Source: CAWCUK01 sp963798775 (lineage in GTDB: Bacteria; Bacteroidota; Ignavibacteria; Ignavibacteriales; Ignavibacteriaceae). From it: a stretch of DNA of 64,000 nucleotides. The stretch is taken from the NCBI GenBank assembly GCA_963798775.1, contig CAWCUK010000003.1, forward strand, positions 806,001 to 870,000, given 5' to 3'. Both the position numbers and the translations under genes were made by a program. Positions within the stretch are counted from its first letter, which is position 1; each line of letters starts with the position of its first letter. The notes under the pieces are model-generated. The model saw only the letters and a list, made by a program, of their open reading frames with translations, did not search any database and was not told the DNA's origin. This document shows, piece after piece, positions 16,146-24,711 of the stretch.

Positions 16146-18052
16146 TAATTTCAAATTCTAAAAAAATATTGTTCCCGGTTTTTTTGCTATTTTTTCAAAT
16201 CGTTATTAACGGACAGGATTGGCAGTCAAACATTGTCCACTATGATAATGAAGGAAAACTTGTTTACGTGCGAGATTCCGAAGGAAATGAAATAGCTGAT
16301 TTCAGTTACGCAGGATATAAAGGCGGCGGAGTTACTATTCCTAATGTTCCAATAGTCAAAACTCTTTCTCCACTGCAGGGGGATAATACTTCCCAAATAC
16401 AAAACGCTATCAATGAAGTAGGATTTATGCAGCCTGATGCGAACGGATATAGGGGCGCGATTTTACTTGAACCCGGAATTTACAGAATTAATGGCACTAT
16501 ACGTTTAAATATGAGCGGAGTAGTTTTAAGGGGAAGTGGGGAAGGAGAAGATTCCCTTTCTAATTCAATTCTTTACGGAATTGGAAATTCTCCCAATCAA
16601 AGAACTATTGTAATTGCCGGTGGCGGCGCTTCTACAAAATGGAAAGAACAAGTAAGCGGAACAAAATCTAATATTACCTCCGATACCATTTATGTTGGAG
16701 AAAGAACTTTTACAGTTGCAGACGCTTCTCATTATTCTGTTGGAGACAATATAATTATTTATCACCCATGTACTAACGAATGGTTAAAAGCAATTGATTA
16801 CGGCGGAACCCATTCAAATGAACCTGGTGCTGAAACTGTAGATGTTCCATGGGAAGTTGGAAGCCAGCCGATTCTTTTTAATAGAAATATTACAAGCATT
16901 GACGGAAATAAAATTACTATAGACGCGCCGGTTTTTAATACTTTAATAAAAAGTTTATCTCAATCTTATATTTATAAATATTCCCGTACAGGTTTAAAGA
17001 CGGATATAGGAATAGAAAATTTAAGGGTAGATATAGAAACAAAAGGCGGAACCGATGAAGCGCATGCCTGGAACGCTATTGATCTTTTTCTTATTGAAGA
17101 TTCGTGGGTAAAAAATTGTACAATGATTCATTTCGGGCAATCCGGAATACGTACAAATACAGCTACCAGGATAACCATTGAAAACTGCAGCACGTTAGAC
17201 CCTGTTAGTATAATTACCGGTGAAAGAAGATACAATTTTCAAGTTTATACAGCTTCCCAGCAGATATTGTTTTACAAATGCCATGCTACAAACGGAAGGC
17301 ATCATTATATGTCAAATGGAACCACATGGACTTCCGGATGCGTCTTTTTAGATTGTACTTCCAGCGGCGCATACGCCAGCAGTGAAGGGCATAGAAGATG
17401 GAGCATGGGATTGTTGTATGATAATCTTGTTGAACTTGACGGGCCAAGGCCGGGTGTAAATCCAAGGCTATTGGGATTGTACAACCGAGGTTATTATGGA
17501 ACAAGCCATGGATGGGCAGCCGCAAATTCTGTTGCATGGAATTGTAACGAAAACAACGGTGATTTAATTGTTCAAAAACCGCCGATGGCACAGAATTACG
17601 CCATCGGATGTTTTGCAAAACATGTTACCGGTGTTGATCCTCCGGCTGAATTTGATGAGCCTGAAGGATATATTGAAGGAACTGATAAAGCAAATCTAAA
17701 TCCTCGTTCTATATATCTTGCACAGCTACAGGAAAGGTTAGGAACTACAGTAAATGTTGAGACAGAAAAAAAAAGTAGTTTGCCCGGAGAACTTAAATTA
17801 TACCAAAACTATCCGAATCCATTTAACCCTGAAACAGTGATAAAATATAAGATTGAAAAAAAATCCCATGTAAAGATGGAAATTTTTAACAGTCTTGGAA
17901 AAACAATTGCAGTTTTAGTAGATAAATTTCAAAATGCAGGAACTTATTCAGTTTCATTTAATCCGCAATATAAAATTGCGAGCGGCGTGTATTATTACCG
18001 AATTATCACCGGGGAGAAATCCTCAGTAAAAAAAATGATTTTTTTAAGGTAA
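16142..18052 (+). CDS. Secreted pectin-lyase-fold protein with sorting domain
   Basis: A 636-residue protein whose start overlaps the stop of the PL6 gene (ATGA), indicating coupled translation. A signal peptide precedes a conserved N-terminal block ADFSYAGYKGGGVTIPNVPI, then GFRG-like YRGAILLEPGIYRING and SGVVLRGSGEG, the pattern of pectate-lyase superfamily proteins with a right-handed beta-helix. Helix coils with Asn ladders run to about residue 470 (SWVKNCTMIHFGQSGIRTN, SWVF-like CVFLDCTSSG). The end is a T9SS sorting domain (QNYPNPFNPETVIKYK). I cannot assign a CAZy family. Its position between alginate enzymes suggests a surface enzyme acting on a uronic-acid polymer, but that is inference. 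Confidence 0.7.
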   Translation: MIISNSKKILFPVFLLFFQIVINGQDWQSNIVHYDNEGKLVYVRDSEGNEIADFSYAGYKGGGVTIPNVPIVKTLSPLQGDNTSQIQNAINEVGFMQPDANGYRGAILLEPGIYRINGTIRLNMSGVVLRGSGEGEDSLSNSILYGIGNSPNQRTIVIAGGGASTKWKEQVSGTKSNITSDTIYVGERTFTVADASHYSVGDNIIIYHPCTNEWLKAIDYGGTHSNEPGAETVDVPWEVGSQPILFNRNITSIDGNKITIDAPVFNTLIKSLSQSYIYKYSRTGLKTDIGIENLRVDIETKGGTDEAHAWNAIDLFLIEDSWVKNCTMIHFGQSGIRTNTATRITIENCSTLDPVSIITGERRYNFQVYTASQQILFYKCHATNGRHHYMSNGTTWTSGCVFLDCTSSGAYASSEGHRRWSMGLLYDNLVELDGPRPGVNPRLLGLYNRGYYGTSHGWAAANSVAWNCNENNGDLIVQKPPMAQNYAIGCFAKHVTGVDPPAEFDEPEGYIEGTDKANLNPRSIYLAQLQERLGTTVNVETEKKSSLPGELKLYQNYPNPFNPETVIKYKIEKKSHVKMEIFNSLGKTIAVLVDKFQNAGTYSVSFNPQYKIASGVYYYRIITGEKSSVKKMIFLR

Positions 18053-18096
18053 TAAATCTTAAAATAATTAAACATTAACAAAGAATGGAGGTAGTT

Positions 18097-19878
18097 TTGA
18101 AAACTGCTAAACAATTGTTCATTGTAGTTTTATTTTTGCTCTTAGCCGTATCATCCAATTCTATTGCTCAGATTACCACTGCGCAATCCGGCAACTGGAA
18201 CGATACAGGCACATGGACAGGCGGAGTTATTCCCACTGCTAACGACGATGTTATAATTTCGAATACTGTTACTGTAAATATAACTGATGCTGCTTGTAAA
18301 GATCTTACTGTCGCGGACGGCGGAAGAGTTTATTTTGACCTTATTACCGGACTTGGCCTTACCGTTAACGGAAGTGTTACAGTAAATTCCAACGGAAGGA
18401 TTCAGGCTGCGGGCAGTACTCCTTCATCAAATCAATATTTCCAGCAACTTATTATTAAAAAAGATCTTACTGTTGATGCCGGCGGAAGGTTTGATATGCG
18501 CCAAAGCTCCGGATCTAATCTTGCTGTTTGCCGTGTTTTATTCTCCGGAAATACTAATAGCGTAATAAGCCTTTCATTAGATACTTATACATCTAATACT
18601 GAAGAATTTAATTCTGTAGAAATTAATAAAACAGACGGGGCAAAAGTTATTTTAAGTGCCGGAACATTATTCCAAAATAATAATTCCTCTAACGGAGCAG
18701 ATACTCTATTGTTAACTTCAGGTGTTGTAGAAACAGGTTCTCATCATTGGGTAACTTTAAGAACTACTTCAGAAAGCATAATAGGCGCTTCAAGCTTAAG
18801 TTATATTAACGGAATATTAGGCCGCGGAATTTCTAACGGAGGAAGTTCAGGCACATTGGAATTCCCAATCGGGGACGCTGACGGTTACAGGCCGATAACT
18901 TTAGGAATAAATGCACCTTCAAACTCTACGGGCCATTATGTTTGGGCACAAGTGGTTGATAGCAACGCAAATACAGGCTCCAGTTCATTATCCGGCGGAA
19001 TTAGCAACGTATCCGTTTCGAGATATTATAAAGTAGGTTATCTACAGAATGCCGGTTCATCCGCAACAATGGATTTCTATTCATTCGGCCCTTCTTATTC
19101 AACTGATGACGGAGTAAATACTGGAAACACAGATTTACGGGTTGCCTATTCTACCGATTCCCGCGCGACATTTAATAATGCCGGCCCTTCTGATCATACA
19201 ACTGACCTTACTACGGTTCCGACAACAATAATGAGCGATTCTTTGAATCCTAACATTACTGTAAATACAGGAGAAAATGTTGTTGTCGCGCTTGCAAGTG
19301 TTAACGGTTCCAATCCTCTTCCGGTTGAATTAACTTCTTTCAATGCTTCGGCAATATCAGCAAACCAAGTTAAGTTAAGCTGGTCGACAGCAACAGAAAA
19401 AAATAATTCCGGATTTGTTGTTGAAAGAAGTGTAGATAATAAAGCTTTTAATCAAATCGGTTTTGTGAAGGGAAATGGTACTGTTTCTGAGATTAGTAAT
19501 TATTCCTTTGTTGATAAAACTACAGCAGCTGATTATTTCTATAGGTTAAAACAAGTTGATATGGACGGAAGCTACAACTATTCAAAAGTTATTGAAGTTA
19601 ATCTTGCCGCTAATCTTACTTTTAGCTTGGCGCAGAATTTTCCTAATCCTTTTAATCCGTCAACAACAATTAAATATAGTATAGCTAAAGCAGGATTTAC
19701 AAAACTTACCGTTTATAATTCACTGGGACAAGCAGTTAAAGTTTTAGTTAACGAAGTTAAAACTCCCGGCGAATATAATATAACATTTGATGCTTCACAT
19801 TTAAGCAGCGGACTTTATTTCTACAAACTTGAAACAGATGGTTTTGTTAAAACAAACAAGATGCTTTTAGTGAAATAA
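18097..19878 (+). CDS. Secreted G8-like/beta-solenoid protein with sorting domain
   Basis: The start chosen is TTG at 18097 because GGAGG (18087-18091) lies 5 bp before it and a clean signal peptide begins there (LKTAKQLFIVVLFLLLAVSS); the ATG at 18085 overlaps the ribosome site. The 593-residue product opens with SGNWNDTGTWTGGVIPTAND, the G8-type repeat of surface beta-solenoids, continues through Ser/Thr/Asn-rich strands, then a fibronectin-like region (VELTSFNASAISANQVKLSW) and a T9SS sorting domain (QNFPNPFNPSTTIKYS). No catalytic motif was recognised. It may be an adhesin or a glycan-binding surface protein co-expressed with the lyases. A strong hairpin follows it. Confidence 0.7.
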   Translation: MKTAKQLFIVVLFLLLAVSSNSIAQITTAQSGNWNDTGTWTGGVIPTANDDVIISNTVTVNITDAACKDLTVADGGRVYFDLITGLGLTVNGSVTVNSNGRIQAAGSTPSSNQYFQQLIIKKDLTVDAGGRFDMRQSSGSNLAVCRVLFSGNTNSVISLSLDTYTSNTEEFNSVEINKTDGAKVILSAGTLFQNNNSSNGADTLLLTSGVVETGSHHWVTLRTTSESIIGASSLSYINGILGRGISNGGSSGTLEFPIGDADGYRPITLGINAPSNSTGHYVWAQVVDSNANTGSSSLSGGISNVSVSRYYKVGYLQNAGSSATMDFYSFGPSYSTDDGVNTGNTDLRVAYSTDSRATFNNAGPSDHTTDLTTVPTTIMSDSLNPNITVNTGENVVVALASVNGSNPLPVELTSFNASAISANQVKLSWSTATEKNNSGFVVERSVDNKAFNQIGFVKGNGTVSEISNYSFVDKTTAADYFYRLKQVDMDGSYNYSKVIEVNLAANLTFSLAQNFPNPFNPSTTIKYSIAKAGFTKLTVYNSLGQAVKVLVNEVKTPGEYNITFDASHLSSGLYFYKLETDGFVKTNKMLLVK

Positions 19879-19886
19879 TAATTTTA

Positions 19887-19919
19887 GAGTAAGGTGTTAC
19901 CCTGTGTAACATCTTACTC
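19887..19919 (+). terminator. Intrinsic terminator after the G8-like gene
   Basis: GAGTAAGGTGTTAC and GTAACATCTTACTC form a 14-bp stem with one G-T wobble and a five-base loop, followed by TCATTCTTTT. It would end, or partly attenuate, the upstream transcript before the catabolic genes starting at 20009. Confidence 0.7.
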
Positions 19920-20008
19920 TCATTCTTTTAAAAACCGGCAGATAAAAGCCGGAGTAAATTTTCCACTTACATATTACAAATAAACTTAGAAAAGGAGTTG
20001 AAAAGATT

Positions 20009-20764
20009 TTGGACAATTTGAAAGGGAAAGTAGCGTTTATTACCGGGGGAGCGCGTGATATAGGCGCTCAAATTTCTATAAAACTTGCGGAAAAAGGGGT
20101 GAAAGTATGTTTTAATTATTTTGGGAGTAAAGAAAAAGCTGAAGAAACTTTATCTAAAATAAAGTCCGGCGGCGGCAATGCCATATCTGTTCAAGGCGAT
20201 ATGACAAAGTTATCGGAAGTACAAGATAATATTAATAAGTGCAGGGAAGCTTTCGGAGATAAAATTGATATACTTGTTAACAATGCCGGCGGCCTTGTAG
20301 CAAGAAAATCAATGGCTGAAATGGATGAAGAGTTTTGGGATAAAGTAATTTCGCTGAACCTAAAAAGCACATTTCTCGTTACTAAGGCAGCCTTTCCATA
20401 TTTAAATGAAAAAGGTTCCGTTATAAATCTTTCTTCTCAAGCGGCAAGAGACGGCGGCGGTCCCGGGGCTATCGCATACTCAACTGCAAAAGGAGCTGTT
20501 TTAACTTTTACTCGAGGATTGGCTAAGGAATTAGGCCCGAAAAACATCAGGGTAAACGCGGTTTCGCCGGGAATGATAAATACTACTTTCCACGATACTT
20601 TTACAAAACCGGAAGTTAGAGAAAAAGTAGCTTCGGGTGCTCCTTTAAGGCGGGAAGGAGAAGCTTCTGATGTTGCTGATTTAGTTGTTTACTTAGCTTC
20701 CGATAAGGCAGCTTATATTACCGGCGCTTCAATTGAAATTAATGGCGGAACTTACTTCATATAA
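20009..20764 (+). CDS. SDR-family oxidoreductase, probable DEH reductase
   Basis: A classical 251-residue short-chain dehydrogenase. The cofactor loop is TGGARDIG (12-19), followed by NNAG (91-94), the catalytic Ser in LSSQ (142-143), Tyr157 and Lys161 in AYSTAK, and SPGMINT. The start is TTG at 20009, preceded by AAAGGAG. In alginate loci an SDR in this place reduces 4-deoxy-L-erythro-5-hexoseulose uronate (DEH) to 2-keto-3-deoxygluconate (KDG) with NAD(P)H. The gene is directly followed by PL17, a KdgF-like cupin and a hexuronate transporter, which supports that role. The family alone does not prove the substrate. The protein is cytoplasmic, with no signal peptide. Confidence 0.82.
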   Translation: MDNLKGKVAFITGGARDIGAQISIKLAEKGVKVCFNYFGSKEKAEETLSKIKSGGGNAISVQGDMTKLSEVQDNINKCREAFGDKIDILVNNAGGLVARKSMAEMDEEFWDKVISLNLKSTFLVTKAAFPYLNEKGSVINLSSQAARDGGGPGAIAYSTAKGAVLTFTRGLAKELGPKNIRVNAVSPGMINTTFHDTFTKPEVREKVASGAPLRREGEASDVADLVVYLASDKAAYITGASIEINGGTYFI

Positions 20765-20778
20765 AAAGAGAAAGTACA

Positions 20779-22977
20779 ATGCGAAGAAAATTCTTGTTTT
20801 TAAGTCTTATTTATTTTACATCATCTGTTTTTTTATTTAACAGCTTTCCCCAAAATGTACATCCGAATTTAGTGCTGACAAAGAATGATGTTAAATTAAT
20901 TAAAGAAAACCTGGGAAAGGTTCCTCTTTTTGATGCGACTTTTAATGAAGCAAAAGCTAAGGTTGATGCAGCGTTGCAAAGGCCGATAATCGTTCCGATT
21001 CCGAAAGATCCCGGCGGAGGTTATACGCACGAAAAGCATAAACAGAATTATAATGAAATGTATTTAGCCGGCATAATGTATTCGGTTACAGGAGAAGAAA
21101 AATATGCCGTATTTATAAAAAAAATGCTGGATAAATATGCTGAGATGTATCCGGGCCTTCCGCTGCATCCGGCCGCAAAAGAAGAATCCGCCGGAAAATT
21201 ATTCTGGCAGAGTTTAAATGAAACTGTTTGGTTATTCTATACAATACAAGCCTACGACTGCATCTATGATTGGCTTCCTTCAAATGAAAGAGACAATTTT
21301 GAAAACAACATTTTCCGCCCGATGTGTAACTTCTTTATTAAAGATGTAACCGAACAGTTTGATTTAATTCATAACCATGGAACTTGGATGGTGGCGGCCG
21401 TTGGTATGACAGGGTATGTTTTAAATGATAAAGATTTAGTTGCGAAATCGCTTTACGGTTCTAAAGAAGACAGTACGGCGGGTTTCTTAAAACAAGTGCA
21501 GTTACTCTTTTCTCCCGACGGTTATTATACGGAAGGCGCATATTATGCTCGCTATGCGTTAATGCCCTTCTTTTTGTTCGCGCAAGTGATAAATAACAAT
21601 CAGCCGGATTTTAAAATCTTTGAGTATAGAAATCAGATATTTAAAAAAGCGTTTTATTCAGCGATGCAATTGACATACACTAACGGGGCTTTTATGCCCA
21701 TTAATGACGCGCTGAAAGAAAAAACTTTCCGTTCTATAGAAATAGTTTATGCGCTGGATATTACATATAAAGAATACGGGGGCGACAAAAATTTACTTGG
21801 AATTGCAAAAGAGCAAAGCAAAGTAATGTTGAACGGCGCTGGACTTGAGGTTGCGAAAGATATTGAGGCAAGTAAAAGCATTAAACCTTTTGACTGGAAG
21901 AGTGTAGAGTACAGCGATGGCCCGAACGGCAAGGGCGGGGGAATAAGTATCCTTAGATATGGTCCCGTTGAAGATGAAGAATGCCTCCTATTTAAATATA
22001 CCAGCCACGGCTTATCCCACGGCCACTACGATAAATTAAGTTTTCTTTTTTACGATCAAGGAAGAGAAATTATTCAAGATTACGGATCCGCGAGATTCTT
22101 AAATGTTGAACAGAAATACGGCGGCAGATATTTACCGGAAAATAAATCTTTTGCTATGCAAACAATTGCTCATAATACACTTGTTGTTGATGAAAAATCG
22201 GATTATAACGGGAAACGAAGCATAGCTGAAGAACATCATCCTGTAGAATTTTATTTTTCTGCAAGCAATCCTAATTTTCAAGTAACAAGCGCTGTTGATT
22301 CTAACGCTTACGAAGGTGTAAAAATGCACCGGACTTTAGTTATGATAAAAGATACTGCTTCTTCTAAGCCTATAATCATTGATGTGTTTGATATTAGAGC
22401 CAATGAAGAACATCAATATGATTTGCCTTATTATTATCTCGGCCATTTAATATCAACCAATTTTGAATATAAAGCTTCTGTAGATAAACTTACTCCGTTA
22501 GGCAGTAAAAACGGTTACCAACATTTATGGAAAAGGGCAGAAGCAGATGGTATAGGCTCATCATCAATTACATGGCTTAACGGGGACAGGTATTATTCTA
22601 TAACTACCGCCGCAGATTCTGACACAAAAATATTTCTTACCGAAATCGGGGCAAACGACCCGAATTTTAATTTAAGAAATGAACCCGGCTTTATGTTGAG
22701 AACAAAAGCTAAAAATCATGTATTTGCTTCTGTAGTAGAACCTCACGGAGAATTTAACCCAACTGCGGAATTTTCGGTCAAATCTTACAGTCAAATTAAG
22801 GGGATAAAAGTATTGGCTTCCAATGAAGACGGTTCAATTATAGAAATTGATAAACCTAATAATGAAAAGTGGATTTTAATGATTGCTAATAATGACTCTG
22901 ATGAAAACACTAAACATTCTATAAGTGTTTCAGGAAAAGAGTTTCAATGGAAGGGCCCGGTTCAACTGCAGAAATAG
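20779..22977 (+). CDS. Oligoalginate lyase, polysaccharide lyase family 17
   Basis: PL17 releases unsaturated monouronates from alginate oligosaccharides. The 732-residue protein has a signal peptide (about 1-25), an alpha/alpha toroid with Asn199-His200 in LIHNHGTW and Tyr256 in TEGAYYARYA, spaced exactly as the catalytic residues of Alg17C-type enzymes, and a C-terminal heparinase II/III-like beta-sheet domain with GLSHGHYDKLSF and IAHNTLVVDE. There is no sorting domain, so it is probably periplasmic. The gene lies 14 bp after the SDR gene and 45 bp before the cupin gene. Product and context fit the final depolymerisation step before KdgF. Confidence 0.9.
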   Translation: MRRKFLFLSLIYFTSSVFLFNSFPQNVHPNLVLTKNDVKLIKENLGKVPLFDATFNEAKAKVDAALQRPIIVPIPKDPGGGYTHEKHKQNYNEMYLAGIMYSVTGEEKYAVFIKKMLDKYAEMYPGLPLHPAAKEESAGKLFWQSLNETVWLFYTIQAYDCIYDWLPSNERDNFENNIFRPMCNFFIKDVTEQFDLIHNHGTWMVAAVGMTGYVLNDKDLVAKSLYGSKEDSTAGFLKQVQLLFSPDGYYTEGAYYARYALMPFFLFAQVINNNQPDFKIFEYRNQIFKKAFYSAMQLTYTNGAFMPINDALKEKTFRSIEIVYALDITYKEYGGDKNLLGIAKEQSKVMLNGAGLEVAKDIEASKSIKPFDWKSVEYSDGPNGKGGGISILRYGPVEDEECLLFKYTSHGLSHGHYDKLSFLFYDQGREIIQDYGSARFLNVEQKYGGRYLPENKSFAMQTIAHNTLVVDEKSDYNGKRSIAEEHHPVEFYFSASNPNFQVTSAVDSNAYEGVKMHRTLVMIKDTASSKPIIIDVFDIRANEEHQYDLPYYYLGHLISTNFEYKASVDKLTPLGSKNGYQHLWKRAEADGIGSSSITWLNGDRYYSITTAADSDTKIFLTEIGANDPNFNLRNEPGFMLRTKAKNHVFASVVEPHGEFNPTAEFSVKSYSQIKGIKVLASNEDGSIIEIDKPNNEKWILMIANNDSDENTKHSISVSGKEFQWKGPVQLQK

Positions 22978-23022
22978 TTTCTAATTATTATGTAGACGGC
23001 ATATGTTCCAAAAGGAGTGAAA

Positions 23023-23364
23023 ATGAAAATTCAAAAAAATGTATTTATCGAAAATGATGAAGTAGAATGGGAAAATATTGATTCCGGTGTAAAACGAAAA
23101 ATTTTCGGTTATGATGATAAAATTATGATGGTAAAAGTTAATTTTCAAAAAGGCGGCATCGGGACGGTTCATAGCCATCCTCACAGCCAGGTCACCTATA
23201 TTATCAGCGGAAAGTTTGAAGTACAAATAAACGGCAAAAAGAAAGTTCTTAAGGCGGGTGATAGTTTTTATATTCCACCGCACGCGGAACATGGCGCGGT
23301 TAACTTAGAGCCGGGGGAACTTGTGGATGTATTTAGTCCGAAAAGAGAGGATTTTTTATCCTGA
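23023..23364 (+). CDS. kdgF: KdgF-like cupin
   Basis: A 113-residue single-domain cupin. The start is the ATG at 23023, 5 bp after AAAGGAG; a GTG six bases upstream overlaps that site. Metal ligands are visible in TVHSHPHSQ, and a later His is in IPPHAEHG. KdgF converts the ring-form unsaturated uronate from pectin or alginate lyases into the linear keto form, feeding DEH to the reductase. Position between PL17 and the hexuronate transporter, and the SDR close by, give strong contextual support. The protein is cytoplasmic by sequence. Other small cupins look alike, so the gene name rests partly on context. Confidence 0.82.
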   Translation: MKIQKNVFIENDEVEWENIDSGVKRKIFGYDDKIMMVKVNFQKGGIGTVHSHPHSQVTYIISGKFEVQINGKKKVLKAGDSFYIPPHAEHGAVNLEPGELVDVFSPKREDFLS

Positions 23365-23401
23365 AAATAATCAAATCTTTTAACCCTTCTGAGGAAAATA
23401 G

Positions 23402-24691
23402 ATGAAAAAAATTAAAGGATTACGCTGGTGGATTATTTCACTGGTTGGTGCCGCAACAGTTATAAATTATATTGACCGCAGTTCACTTGCGGTAATGTGG
23501 CCTGGAATTTCAAAAGACCTCGGTTTAACCAAAGAAGAATATGCGGCCATTATTTCTTTCTTTATGGTTGCTTATGGAATAAGCCAGAGTTTATCGGGTA
23601 AACTTTATGACTGGGTAGGAACACGCGTTGGATTTGTTATTTCAATTATAATTTGGTCCATTTCAGAAGCACTTCACGGCGTAGCAAGAAGTTTAGCCGG
23701 ATTCGGAGTTTTTAGGGCTATACTTGGATTAGGCGAAGCAGGCAATTGGCCCGGTGCGACAAAAGCTATAGCTGAATGGTTCCCGGTAAAAGAAAGAGCA
23801 CTCGGACAAGGCATCTTTAACGCAGGCGCCTCAATAGGTTCCGTTATTTCTCCTCCACTTATCGCTTTGCTTTATTTAACCCTTGGCTGGAAGGTTACTT
23901 TTGTGGTTATTGGTGCTCTTGGTATTCTTTGGATTGTTCCGTGGCTAATAATAAACAAAGCTCTTCCGAAAGACCATCCGCAAATACTTGAAGAGGAATT
24001 AAAATATATTCTTGCCGGACAAAGAGCCGAAGGAGAAATTGATGATTCTGATGAGCGTGCGCCCGACTGGGGAGAAATGCTTACTTATAAACAAAGTTGG
24101 GCGGTTATAATATCAAGATTTTTTATTGATCCAATTTGGTGGCTTTTTGTCAGTTGGCTTCCAATATATTTGGCCGACCAATTCGGTTTCGATATTAAAG
24201 AGATTGGCCTTTTTGCCTGGGTTCCTTATGTTGGAGCCGCAGCCGGTAGTCTAATCGGGGGATGGAGTTCAGGATTCTTAATTAGCAAAGGTTGGAGCGT
24301 TAATAAAGCGAGGAAATGGACTATAACGATAGGCGGAATTATAATGTTTCCTTCTTTAATTTTTACCGCTTACGCAAATACGCCTCTTCTCGCGATTTCA
24401 TTAATCGCTGTAATATTATTCGGATTCCAGTTTTCTATAAATAATATACAAACTTTACCAAGCGATTTCTTTTCTGGTAAAGCCGTCGGATCTCTCGCCG
24501 GCATGGGCGGAACAAGCGCGGTAGTAGGCGTGCTTATTACTATTTGGCTGGTTCCAATAATAACAACCGAAAGCTATGTTCCTTTCTTTTTAATGGGAGC
24601 TCTACTTGTTCCTCTTGCTTTAATTTCAATTTATATTTTCGGCGGAGAAATTAAAAGAGTTAAGCTGAAACCAAGGGACGCAAATAAGTAA
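23402..24691 (+). CDS. MFS hexuronate transporter (ACS family, ExuT-like)
   Basis: A 429-residue inner-membrane carrier with about 12 hydrophobic helices. The anion:cation symporter pattern is clear: INYIDRSSLAVMWP near the start, GKLYDWVGTR in the loop after helix 2, and GLGEAGNWPGATKAIAEWF in helices 4-5. ACS members bring hexuronates or similar anions in with protons. With PL17 and KdgF next to it, the substrate is probably unsaturated uronate, DEH or KDG from alginate. It lies 37 bp after the cupin gene and 20 bp before the second PL6 gene, inside the same plus-strand series. No truncation is seen. Confidence 0.87.
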   Translation: MKKIKGLRWWIISLVGAATVINYIDRSSLAVMWPGISKDLGLTKEEYAAIISFFMVAYGISQSLSGKLYDWVGTRVGFVISIIIWSISEALHGVARSLAGFGVFRAILGLGEAGNWPGATKAIAEWFPVKERALGQGIFNAGASIGSVISPPLIALLYLTLGWKVTFVVIGALGILWIVPWLIINKALPKDHPQILEEELKYILAGQRAEGEIDDSDERAPDWGEMLTYKQSWAVIISRFFIDPIWWLFVSWLPIYLADQFGFDIKEIGLFAWVPYVGAAAGSLIGGWSSGFLISKGWSVNKARKWTITIGGIIMFPSLIFTAYANTPLLAISLIAVILFGFQFSINNIQTLPSDFFSGKAVGSLAGMGGTSAVVGVLITIWLVPIITTESYVPFFLMGALLVPLALISIYIFGGEIKRVKLKPRDANK

Positions 24692-24711
24692 AATTTTTAG
24701 GAAGTAGAATA

